Below are positions 1-5,283 of a stretch of DNA of 5,283 bases, piece by piece. Made by a program: the position numbers and the translations under genes. Each line of letters starts with the position of its first letter. The first letter of the stretch is position 1. Source of the stretch: Lysobacterales bacterium (GTDB taxonomy: Bacteria > Pseudomonadota > Gammaproteobacteria > Xanthomonadales > SZUA-5); NCBI GenBank assembly GCA_024710675.1, contig JANJUH010000115.1, positions 1-5,283 of the forward strand. The letters are read 5' to 3'. Under the pieces are notes generated by a model. That model did no database searches. It was not told the origin of the DNA and saw only the letters and a list, made by a program, of their open reading frames with translations.

Positions 1-1
1 C

Positions 2-1018
2 CAGGAGTACTTCGTCCATCACGACGTCAAGAACTTCTATTCGGTGTCGATCTCCGGCTATCACATCGCCGAAGCCGGCGCCAACCCGATCAGCCAGCTC
101 GCCTTCACGCTGTCGAACGGCTTCACCTACGTGGAGTCGTACCTCGCACGCGGCATGCACATCGACGATTTCGCGCCCAACCTCTCCTTCTTCTTCAGCA
201 ACGGCATGGACCCGGAATACACCGTGATCGGCCGCGTGGCCCGCCGCATCTGGGCCCGCGCGATGCGCGAGCGCTACGGCGCGAACGAGCGCAGCCAGAT
301 GCTGAAGTCCCACATCCAGACCAGCGGCCGCAGCCTGCACGCGCAGGAGATCCAGTTCAACGACATCCGCACCACGCTGCAGGCGCTGTACGCGCTGTTC
401 GACAACTGCAACTCGCTGCACACCAATGCCTACGACGAGGCGATCACCACGCCGACCGAGGAGAGCGTGCGCCGCGCGGTGGCGATCCAGCTGATCATCA
501 ACCGCGAGCTGGGCCTGAACTTCTGCGAGAACCCCTGGCAGGGCAGCTTCGTCGTCGACTACCTGACCGATCTCGTCGAGGAGGCGGTGTACAAGGAGTT
601 CGAGGCGATCAGCGAACGCGGCGGCGTGCTCGGCGCGATGGATACGATGTACCAGCGCGGCAAGATCCAGGAGGAGTCGCTGTACTACGAGCAGAAGAAA
701 CACGACGGCTCGCTGCCGCTGATCGGCGTCAACACCTACCTGCCGCGCGAGCACGCCGGCGAGGTGGCGACCACGATCGAACTGATCCGCTCGACCGAGG
801 CCGAGAAGGGCCAGCAGATCGACAATGTGCAGGCCTTCCAGCAGGCCCGCAATGGCCGTGCCGGCGATCCGCGCGCGCCGCTGGTGCGCCTGCAGTCGGT
901 CGCCCGTGCGCGCGGCAACCTCTTCGCCGAACTGGTGGAAGCGGTGAAGAGCCACTCGCTCGGCCAGATCAGCCACGCGCTCTATGACGTGGGTGGCGAG
1001 TACCGCAGGAATATGTGA
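2..1018 (+). CDS. icmF: Fused isobutyryl-CoA mutase, C-terminal mutase part (5'-truncated)
   Basis: This is the last 338 codons of an acyl-CoA mutase; the frame is open to the left edge and ends in TGA at 1016-1018. The enzyme family uses adenosylcobalamin to rearrange isobutyryl-CoA and n-butyryl-CoA. The residues seen belong to the substrate-binding TIM-barrel domain. Visible marks, numbered from the first full codon, are GYHIAEAGA (19-27), FAPNLSFFFSNGMD (57-70), HIQTSGRSLHAQE (104-116), NDIRTT (120-125) and NSLHTNAYDEA (137-147). The His of GYH (codon 62-64) matches the active-site His244 of Propionibacterium methylmalonyl-CoA mutase. The GRSLHAQE wording and the tail (ERGGVLGAMDTMYQR, KIQEESLYYE) are as I recall for IcmF rather than ordinary methylmalonyl-CoA mutase, which has GWSLTAQ. 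The B12-binding and MeaI-type GTPase domains expected upstream lie outside the window, so the fusion itself is inferred. The main alternative is a stand-alone mutase large subunit. Confidence 0.88.
   Translation, partial: QEYFVHHDVKNFYSVSISGYHIAEAGANPISQLAFTLSNGFTYVESYLARGMHIDDFAPNLSFFFSNGMDPEYTVIGRVARRIWARAMRERYGANERSQMLKSHIQTSGRSLHAQEIQFNDIRTTLQALYALFDNCNSLHTNAYDEAITTPTEESVRRAVAIQLIINRELGLNFCENPWQGSFVVDYLTDLVEEAVYKEFEAISERGGVLGAMDTMYQRGKIQEESLYYEQKKHDGSLPLIGVNTYLPREHAGEVATTIELIRSTEAEKGQQIDNVQAFQQARNGRAGDPRAPLVRLQSVARARGNLFAELVEAVKSHSLGQISHALYDVGGEYRRNM
1007..1010 (+). promoter_or_regulatory. Ribosome binding site for the nucleotidyltransferase-fold gene
   Basis: AGGA lies inside the last codons of icmF, 8 nt before the TTG at 1019. 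It supports TTG as the start. The in-frame codon just before it is the icmF stop, so no earlier start is possible, and later starts would cut into the fold. Confidence 0.55.
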
Positions 1019-1543
1019 TTGGCCGGTCGGCTCGCCAGGCAGATCTCGGAAGTCCTCATCCTGCTCGAGGCCTGTGGTGCCCGCCATGCGCTCATCGGCG
1101 GGCTGGCGGTCGCGGCCCATGGTGTACCGCGGGCGACGCAGGATGTCGACCTGCTCGTCGGCGTGGCCGACCTGGATGCACTGCATCCGCGTCTGCTGGC
1201 CGCAGGCTACCAGTGCCTGCACCGCAGCGGTGATGCGGCCAACTATCTGCGTGGCAGCGAGCGACTGGATGTCCTGATCGCGCACCGGCCACTCGCGATG
1301 GCCCTGCTCGAGCGCGCCCAGGTGCTCGATACGCCGCTGGGTCGGCTTCCGGTGGTTGGCGTCGAGGGCTTGATTGGGTTCAAGCTGCAGGCGCTGGCGA
1401 ACGACCCGAGCCGGGTGCAGGACCTGGCCGACATCCGGGCGCTGATCCATCTGCACCGGGAGCGCCTGGACCGCGCCGAGTTGCGCGGCTACTTCGAGTT
1501 GTTCGATCGATCGGATCTCTGCGATGAACTCCTCGCAGCCTGA
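1019..1543 (+). CDS. Nucleotidyltransferase-fold protein (MNT/AbiEii-like), function unknown
   Basis: A 174-aa protein with the hallmarks of the DNA polymerase beta-like nucleotidyltransferase superfamily. It has a GG (27-28), then 13 residues to D-V-D (42-44, in TQDVDLLV), and a likely third carboxylate at D84 (RLDVLIA). Further on are GLIGFKLQAL (117-126, with K122) and DLADIRAL (135-142), which resemble the Lys and Asp/Arg positions of AbiEii-type and related stand-alone nucleotidyltransferases. The triad looks intact, so an active NMP-transferring enzyme is plausible, but the substrate cannot be told. Start: TTG at 1019, directly after the icmF stop with zero spacing and preceded by AGGA. 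The helix at 5-20 before the GG motif is expected in the fold, which argues against a shorter form. It overlaps the following 58-aa ORF by 20 nt. Relatives occur in toxin-antitoxin pairs (MNT-HEPN, AbiE), but no HEPN gene or AbiEi-like regulator is visible here, so a toxin role is speculation. Confidence 0.8.
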   Translation: MAGRLARQISEVLILLEACGARHALIGGLAVAAHGVPRATQDVDLLVGVADLDALHPRLLAAGYQCLHRSGDAANYLRGSERLDVLIAHRPLAMALLERAQVLDTPLGRLPVVGVEGLIGFKLQALANDPSRVQDLADIRALIHLHRERLDRAELRGYFELFDRSDLCDELLAA

Positions 1544-1700
1544 CGAAGCGCCCCTGGCGGCTTCGGCCGGCCAGCCCGCGCCGCCGGAACGGGTCGAGGA
1601 CGGCATCGCACGCCTGCTCGAGATCATGGAAGTGGTCGAGATGCTGATTCCCGAGTGGCCGCCGCGGACCAAGCCGATGGTCGGACGCTTCCTGCTGTGA
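1524..1700 (+). CDS. Small 58-aa protein of unknown function, between nucleotidyltransferase and recJ
   Basis: ATG at 1524 to TGA at 1698-1700, 58 aa. I do not recognise a named family. Residues 1-21 are rich in Pro, Ala and Ser and probably disordered. Residues 22-42 (ERVEDGIARLL, then EIMEVVEML) look like one acidic amphipathic helix. The tail is Pro-Trp-rich and basic (IPEWPPRTKP, then MVGRFLL). There is no signal peptide or membrane segment. The start overlaps the nucleotidyltransferase gene by 20 nt, and the stop overlaps the recJ GTG in the four bases GTGA, so it sits like a coupled member of an operon. Without it, 150 nt between the nucleotidyltransferase stop and recJ would be unexplained. 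A GGA at 1513-1515 is the only weak ribosome site. Inference: it may be a partner or regulator of the nucleotidyltransferase. The alternative is a chance ORF in GC-rich DNA, but the precise overlaps argue against that. Confidence 0.62.
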   Translation: MNSSQPDEAPLAASAGQPAPPERVEDGIARLLEIMEVVEMLIPEWPPRTKPMVGRFLL

Positions 1701-3421
1701 GCGCGGTGTCGGTGCAGATCCGTGCGCGGCCGGTGCCGGTGGCCTGGCAGCGCCTCGCGGCGGTGGTGCCGGCGCCGGTGGCCAAGGTGCTGGCGGCGCG
1801 CGGACTGTCGTCTCCCGAGGAACTGGACTTGCGGCTGGCGGGTCTGCGCGGACCGGATGACCTGCCGGGGCTGGTTCCGGCGATCGAGCGGCTGGTGCAG
1901 GCGATTCGCGGCGACGAGGCGATCCTCGTCGTCGGCGATTTCGATGCCGATGGCGCCACCGGCACGGCGGTGGCGGTTCGCGGCCTGCGGATGCTCGGCG
2001 CGCGCGCGGTCGATTTTGCGGTGCCGGACCGGATGCGGCACGGTTATGGGCTGTCGGTGGGCCTCGTCGAGGAACTGCTGGCCCGGCGGCCGGCGCTGAT
2101 CGTCACCGTCGACCAGGGTACCTCCAGCGTCGCCGGCGTCGAGCGTGCGGTCGCCGCGGGCGTCGATGTGCTGGTCACCGACCATCACCTGCCGGGTGAG
2201 GTGCTGCCGTCGGCGTTGGCGATCGTCAACCCGAACCTCGTCCCGCACCATCCGCTGGCGGCGCTGTCCGGCGTCGGCGTGATGTTCCACCTGCTGGCGG
2301 GGCGGCGCAGCGCCCGGGTGGCGCACGGCGTGCTGCGGGAGCGCCCACCGCGAGCCCGGCTGCGAGATCTGGTTGCGGCCGGGACGGTTGCCGACCTGGT
2401 GCCGCTCGATCGTGGCAACCGCATTCTCGTCGCCGAGGGCTTGCGGCGCATCCGCGCCGGGCGGATGAGTGCCGGCGTGGCCGCGTTGATCCGTAGCGCG
2501 GGGCGTGATCCGGCGCGGATGGATGCGCGCGACCTCGGTTTCCAGCTCGGGCCGCGGATCAACGCGGCGGGGCGCCTCGACGACATGACCCTCGGCATCC
2601 GCTGCCTGCTCAGCGACGATGCGGACGAGGCAGCCGAGCTGGCGGCCGTGCTGTCCGGTCTGAACCACGAACGGCGTGCGCTGCAAGCCGGCATGGAAGA
2701 GCAGGCACGTGCGATCGTCGAACGCGTGCTGGCCGGTCGCGGTGGGGCGTTGCCGGATGGCGTGGTCGTGGCTGATCCGGACTGGCATCCGGGCGTCGTC
2801 GGTCTCGTTGCCGGTCGCCTCGCCGAGCGGCTGAACCGGCCGACGATCGCGCTGGCGCCGGTCGAAGGCCAGTCTGAATGGCGCGGCTCGGCGCGTTCGG
2901 TTCCGGGCTTCCATCTGCGCGATGCGTTGGTCGAGCTCGATCGTCGCCAGCCCGGCCTGATGAACCGTTATGGCGGACACGCGGCGGCGGCTGGATTGAG
3001 CCTGGCAGGGGAGCGGGTGGATGCACTTCCTGCGGCCTTCGAGGCGGTCGCGACGGACCTGCTCGCGGAGGAGCAGAAGACCCGCCTTGTCTGGACTGAC
3101 GGCGAGCTCGCGCCGGGCGATTTCGGCATCGAGTTGGCGCGCACGCTGGGCGCATCAGGTCCTTACGGTCAGGCCTTCCCCGAGCCCTTGTTCGATGGCG
3201 AGTTCGAGGTGCTGGAGCGCCGCGTATTGAAGGAGAGGCACCTCAAGCTGACCGTCCGCAGCCGCGGCAGCGCGCCGCAGAAGGCACTCTGGTTCGGCGC
3301 GCCCGAGGAGATGCTGGCGGATACGCCGAGCCGGCTGCGGCTGCTGTACCAGCTCTCGGTGGAGGAGTGGCAGGGCGTCGAGTCGTTGAACCTGATCGTG
3401 CGGATGGGGTTGGCGGTGTAG
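1697..3421 (+). CDS. recJ: Single-stranded-DNA-specific 5'-3' exonuclease RecJ
   Basis: A 574-aa protein, close to the 577 aa of E. coli RecJ. It degrades ssDNA 5' to 3' in RecF-pathway recombination, mismatch repair and replication restart. DHH-family motifs in order are GDFDADG (80-86; D81, D83, D85), VDQG (138-141), TDHH (161-164), GTVADLVPL (229-237), GPRINAAGRLDD (285-296), HPGVVG (364-369), GSARSVPG (397-404) and GGHAAAAG (426-433, DHHA1). The C-terminal OB-type domain includes FPEPLFDG (494-501) and ends in a strand resembling the E. coli C-terminus. Start: GTG 1697 is chosen because it overlaps the upstream TGA as GTGA and gives the family's length. The frame stays open to GTG 1655, but that would add 14 residues overlapping the small ORF; GTG 1706 and 1712 are also possible. 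Oddities: VDQGTSSVAG where E. coli has VDNGISSHAG, and an Arg-rich linker at about 198-223. The catalytic acidic residues are present, so an active enzyme is expected. Confidence 0.95.
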   Translation: MSAVSVQIRARPVPVAWQRLAAVVPAPVAKVLAARGLSSPEELDLRLAGLRGPDDLPGLVPAIERLVQAIRGDEAILVVGDFDADGATGTAVAVRGLRMLGARAVDFAVPDRMRHGYGLSVGLVEELLARRPALIVTVDQGTSSVAGVERAVAAGVDVLVTDHHLPGEVLPSALAIVNPNLVPHHPLAALSGVGVMFHLLAGRRSARVAHGVLRERPPRARLRDLVAAGTVADLVPLDRGNRILVAEGLRRIRAGRMSAGVAALIRSAGRDPARMDARDLGFQLGPRINAAGRLDDMTLGIRCLLSDDADEAAELAAVLSGLNHERRALQAGMEEQARAIVERVLAGRGGALPDGVVVADPDWHPGVVGLVAGRLAERLNRPTIALAPVEGQSEWRGSARSVPGFHLRDALVELDRRQPGLMNRYGGHAAAAGLSLAGERVDALPAAFEAVATDLLAEEQKTRLVWTDGELAPGDFGIELARTLGASGPYGQAFPEPLFDGEFEVLERRVLKERHLKLTVRSRGSAPQKALWFGAPEEMLADTPSRLRLLYQLSVEEWQGVESLNLIVRMGLAV

Positions 3422-3423
3422 CC

Positions 3424-3449
3424 GGGGCAGAGGGGGCAGGGGGCAGGGG
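3424..3449 (+). other. Potential G-quadruplex just after recJ
   Basis: Four runs of four or five G (3424-3427, 3432-3436, 3439-3443, 3446-3449) are separated by loops of 4, 2 and 2 nt. This satisfies the usual G-quadruplex pattern with room to spare. It begins 3 nt after the recJ stop, so the structure would form in the recJ 3' mRNA end or on the + strand DNA. Only the motif is seen; folding is inferred. Confidence 0.6.
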
Positions 3450-3481
3450 TGCCCCGTCGCCGATCCCTGCGCTGGCTGGGT

Positions 3482-3505
3482 CCCGTGCCCCTTTACCCCT
3501 GCCCC
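3482..3505 (-). other. Potential G-quadruplex on the minus strand
   Basis: Read on the minus strand, the C-runs at 3502-3505, 3496-3499, 3488-3491 and 3482-3484 give GGGG, GGGG, GGGG and GGG, with loops of 2, 4 and 3 nt. It mirrors the + strand motif at 3424-3449. The minus strand is the template for prfB-direction transcription. Confidence 0.45.
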
Positions 3506-3540
3506 TTCATCTTCCTGGGCTGCCCCGCCCACGGCCTCCC

Positions 3541-3549
3541 TGCTACCAT
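3541..3549 (+). promoter_or_regulatory. Possible extended -10 promoter for prfB
   Basis: TGCTACCAT matches the extended -10 pattern TGnTAnnnT, with TACCAT in place of TATAAT. No convincing -35 lies 17 nt upstream (TGCCCC at 3521-3526), which is tolerated in extended -10 promoters. Initiation would fall near 3556, giving a leader of about 25 nt before the prfB ATG. The evidence is sequence resemblance only; prfB could also be read from the upstream recJ transcript. Confidence 0.3.
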
Positions 3550-3579
3550 CGCGGGTCTTTTTCGACCGGATGGCATCCC

Positions 3580-4675
3580 ATGGAAACGAATGCGCTTTCC
3601 GCGAAGCTCGCGGACCTGCGCCAGCGCGTCGATGCGCTGAGGGGGTTTCTTTGACTACGATGGCAAGAAGGACCGCCTCGACGAGGTAAGCCGCGAGCTC
3701 GAAGACCCGGCGATCTGGAACACGCCCGACAAGGCCCAGGAACTGGGTCGCGAGCGCGCCCGGCTCGATGCTGCCGTGAAGGAACTCACCGAGCTGACAC
3801 AGGGCGTGGCCGATGGCATCGAACTGCTCGAGCTGATCGAGGCCGAGGACGACGAAGCCTCGCTGGCCGCGCTCGAGCGTGATGCCGCGGCCTACGAGGC
3901 GCGCGTCGGCAAGCTCGAGTTCGCGCGCATGTTCAGCAACCCGATGGATGGCCATCCGGCCTACGTCGACATCCAGGCCGGCGCGGGCGGCACCGAGGCG
4001 CAGGATTGGGCCGAGATGCTGCTGCGCATGTACCTGCGCTGGTGCGAGCGCAAGGGCTTTGAGACCGAGCTTCTGGAAGTGAGCGCCGGTGACGTCGCCG
4101 GCATCAAGAGCGCGACGATGCGGGTCGCGGGCGACTACGCCTTTGGCTGGCTGCGCACCGAGATCGGCGTGCACCGGCTGGTGCGCATCTCGCCCTTCGA
4201 CGCCAGCAAGCGTCGCCATACCTCCTTCGCCTCGGTCTTCGTCGCGCCGGAAGTCGACGACGAAGTCGAGATCGAGATCAACCCGGCTGACATCAAGATG
4301 GACGTCTACCGCTCCTCGGGCGCCGGTGGCCAGCACGTCAACAAGACCGAGTCGGCGGTGCGCCTGACCCATGGCCCGAGCGGCATCGTCGTTGCGTGCC
4401 AGACCGAGCGTAGCCAGCATGCCAACCGCGACCGTGCGATGAAGATGCTGAAGGCGAAGCTGTTCGAGCTCGAGATGCAGAAGCGCAATGCCGAAAAGGA
4501 CAGGCTCGAAGCCAGCAAGAGCGACATCGGCTGGGGCCACCAGATCCGCAGCTACGTGCTCGATGACGCGCGCATCAAGGATCTGCGCACCGGCGTCGAA
4601 CGCCGCGACACCCAGACCGTGCTCGATGGCGATCTCGACGACTACATCGAGGCCAGCCTGAAGCAAGGGCTCTGA
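3580..4675 (+). CDS. prfB: Peptide chain release factor 2 (RF2), +1 programmed frameshift
   Basis: RF2 ends translation at UGA and UAA by triggering peptidyl-tRNA hydrolysis in the ribosome. The reading frame is join(3580..3651, 3653..4675), giving 364 aa against 365 in E. coli. The first 24 codons end at CTT, followed by an in-frame TGA (3652-3654). Skipping T3652 restores the frame at GAC (Asp25), and the joined protein aligns with E. coli RF2 across the junction (LRGYLDYDAKK there, LRGFLDYDGKK here). Key motifs are the SPF stop-codon-reading tripeptide (204-206) and GGQ (249-251), with Gln251 as the site usually methylated by PrmC. Ser245 sits where E. coli K-12 has its unusual Thr246. The ATG at 3580 gives a first segment one residue shorter than E. 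coli's; its ribosome site is weak (GGA 3568-3570). recJ upstream and lysS downstream are the usual neighbours. A conceptual translation without the shift would yield only a 24-aa peptide, so this is a functional gene, not a pseudogene. Confidence 0.97.
3640..3655 (+). promoter_or_regulatory. prfB +1 frameshift element (internal SD, slippery CTT TGA C)
   Basis: AGGGGG (3640-3645) is the internal Shine-Dalgarno-like stimulator. It is followed by TTT, the slippery CTT (3649-3651), the in-frame stop TGA (3652-3654) and C (3655). The spacing is identical to E. coli prfB (AGG GGG TAT CTT TGA C); only TAT is TTT here. In the known mechanism, scarce RF2 leaves the UGA unread, the peptidyl-tRNA slips +1 onto TTT, and full-length RF2 is made. 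The gene thus senses its own product level. Confidence 0.96.
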
Positions 4676-4709
4676 GCGCGCCCGCCGCCACCGGTCCACA
4701 CGACAGACA

Positions 4710-4738
4710 CGCCGCGCCTGCCCCCAGCCGGCGCGGCG
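4710..4738 (+). other. GC-rich hairpin in the lysS leader
   Basis: Arms CGCCGCGCC (4710-4718) and GGCGCGGCG (4730-4738) pair perfectly over 9 bp around an 11-nt loop. No T-run follows, so it is not a classic terminator of prfB. It ends 8 nt before the lysS ribosome site, so it could slow or modulate lysS translation, or protect the prfB mRNA end. GC-rich palindromes are common in such DNA, so function is uncertain. Confidence 0.4.
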
Positions 4739-4746
4739 CCAGCACA

Positions 4747-4753
4747 GAGAAGG
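4747..4753 (+). promoter_or_regulatory. Ribosome binding site of lysS
   Basis: GAGAAGG ends 5 nt before the ATG at 4759 and fixes that ATG as the lysS start. Confidence 0.6.
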
Positions 4754-4758
4754 TCCCC

Positions 4759-5283
4759 ATGACCGAGACCACGCCCATTCCGGCAACGCCGGCTGACGAG
4801 AACCACATCATCGCCGAGCGCAGAGCCAAGCTCGCGGCACTGCGCGAAGGCGGCATTGCCTTCCCGAACGACTGGCGCATCGATGCCCACGCCGGCCCGC
4901 TGCAAGCCGAGTACGCCGATCGCGAGCAGTGGTCGAACGAAGCGCTCGAACATCTGGGCCGGCGCGTCAAGATCGCCGGCCGGATCATGGCCAAGCGCAT
5001 CATGGGCAAGGCCAGCTTCGTGGCCGTCAAGGACGAGAGCGGGGCGATCCAGCTCTTCCTGCAGCAGTCCACGCTGGCTGAGGTCTACGAGGCCTTCAAG
5101 AGCTGGGACATCGGCGACATCGTCGGCGCCGAGGGCGTGCTGATGCGCACGAAGACCGGCGAGCTGAGCGTGCGCGCCGAGACCTTGCGCCTGCTGACCA
5201 AGTCGCTGCGACCCTTGCCGGACAAATGGCATGGCCTGACCGACACCGAGGCGCGCTACCGCCAGCGCTACGTCGACCTGATC
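4759..5283 (+). CDS. lysS: Lysyl-tRNA synthetase, class II (3'-truncated)
   Basis: The first 175 codons of LysRS, which charges tRNA-Lys with lysine using ATP in the cytoplasm; the full protein is usually about 500 aa. Seen here are an N-terminal helix (about 14-30, AERRAKLAALREGGIAFPND) and then the OB-fold anticodon-binding domain (about 70-148). That domain carries GRIMAKRIMGKASF (74-87), IQLFLQQ (97-103), WDIGDIVGAEG (116-126) and TKTGELSV (131-138). The conserved linker LLTKSLRPLPDKWHGL (145-160) and EARYRQRYVDLI (164-175) lead into the catalytic domain. This is the class II architecture, not the class I LysK type. The class II motifs 1-3 lie beyond the window edge. The ATG at 4759 has a good ribosome site. 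It follows prfB by 83 nt in the conserved recJ-prfB-lysS order and is probably co-transcribed with prfB; no separate promoter is visible. Confidence 0.96.
   Translation, partial: MTETTPIPATPADENHIIAERRAKLAALREGGIAFPNDWRIDAHAGPLQAEYADREQWSNEALEHLGRRVKIAGRIMAKRIMGKASFVAVKDESGAIQLFLQQSTLAEVYEAFKSWDIGDIVGAEGVLMRTKTGELSVRAETLRLLTKSLRPLPDKWHGLTDTEARYRQRYVDLI

Larger units (their letters stand above)
3424..3526. repeat. GGGGCAG heptamer cluster with inverted copies (11-bp inverted repeat)
   Basis: Three direct GGGGCAG copies lie at 3424-3430, 3433-3439 and 3440-3446. Two inverted CTGCCCC copies lie at 3499-3505 and 3520-3526, with GTGCCCC variants at 3449-3455 and 3485-3491. The best perfect arms are GGGGCAGGGGT (3440-3450) and ACCCCTGCCCC (3495-3505), 11 bp with a 44-nt spacer. 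A transcript could fold into a strong stem closing the recJ mRNA, but no T-run follows, so it is not a standard intrinsic terminator. It may instead be a copy of a dispersed intergenic repeat, which one window cannot show. Confidence 0.6.

Noticed and set aside
984..1292. Short open frames overlapping the icmF end and the nucleotidyltransferase start, on both strands
   Set aside because: Their translations are low-complexity (Arg, Ser, Cys, Trp) and conflict with the motif-supported frame beginning at 1019.
1505..1517. Cluster of three GATC sites at the end of the nucleotidyltransferase gene
   Set aside because: It lies within coding sequence, encodes ordinary FDRSD residues, and three sites are too few to suggest an origin or methylation switch.
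1655..1696. Longer recJ start at GTG 1655
   Set aside because: It adds a 14-residue stretch unlike RecJ N-termini and overlaps the small ORF by 46 nt. GTG 1697 gives the family's normal length and a classic GTGA overlap.
2185..3155. Minus-strand frames of 169 and 181 codons inside recJ
   Set aside because: They are antisense to conserved RecJ motifs, and their composition is dominated by Arg, Pro and Ser, as expected of GC-rich shadow frames.
3552..3567. GGTC, T-run, GACC as a possible terminator before prfB
   Set aside because: The stem is only 4 bp and the T-run is in the loop rather than after the stem, so it does not fit an intrinsic terminator.
3367..3579. Upstream extension of the first prfB frame into recJ and the spacer
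   Set aside because: The frame is open by chance. Its translation through the G-rich repeat is low complexity, and the ATG at 3580 gives an N-terminal segment nearly equal in length to E. coli RF2.
3155..4786. A 543-codon open frame on the minus strand, opposite the 3' end of recJ and all of prfB
   Set aside because: It lies antisense to confidently identified recJ and prfB codons. It shows no recognisable motif and has the Arg/Ala/Leu-rich look of a shadow frame in GC-rich DNA.

Overview
The window is GC-rich, densely coding DNA with every gene on the + strand. It looks like a core chromosomal segment of a proteobacterium. The order recJ - prfB - lysS is the arrangement seen in many Gamma- and Betaproteobacteria. 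The proteins resemble the E. coli RecJ, RF2 and LysRS motif by motif as I remember those sequences. I lean towards a GC-rich gammaproteobacterium (Xanthomonadales-like), but a betaproteobacterium cannot be excluded from this sequence.

Left part (1-3421): a tightly packed run of four genes. It opens with the 3' end of a fused isobutyryl-CoA mutase (icmF-type, B12-dependent). Next comes a 174-aa nucleotidyltransferase-fold protein that starts on the base right after the icmF stop, then a 58-aa small protein that overlaps it by 20 nt. Last is recJ (5'-3' ssDNA exonuclease), whose GTG start overlaps the small ORF's stop in a GTGA. The spacing implies co-transcription and translational coupling. 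The nucleotidyltransferase plus small protein pair is the least explained part of the window.

Middle (3422-3579): a 158-nt intergenic spacer with a very G/C-skewed repeat structure. It has three GGGGCAG heptamers followed by two inverted CTGCCCC copies. It forms an 11-bp inverted repeat and carries a potential G-quadruplex on each strand. A possible extended -10 promoter for prfB sits at its right end.

Right part (3580-5283): prfB, encoding peptide release factor 2, is split by the classic autoregulatory +1 programmed frameshift (AGGGGG, then CTT TGA C). After an 83-nt spacer holding a GC-rich hairpin comes lysS (class II lysyl-tRNA synthetase), which is cut by the window edge. The right half is thus translation machinery, the recJ end is DNA repair, and the left edge is acyl-CoA metabolism. 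I found no tRNA, rRNA, CRISPR array, insertion sequence or attachment site.
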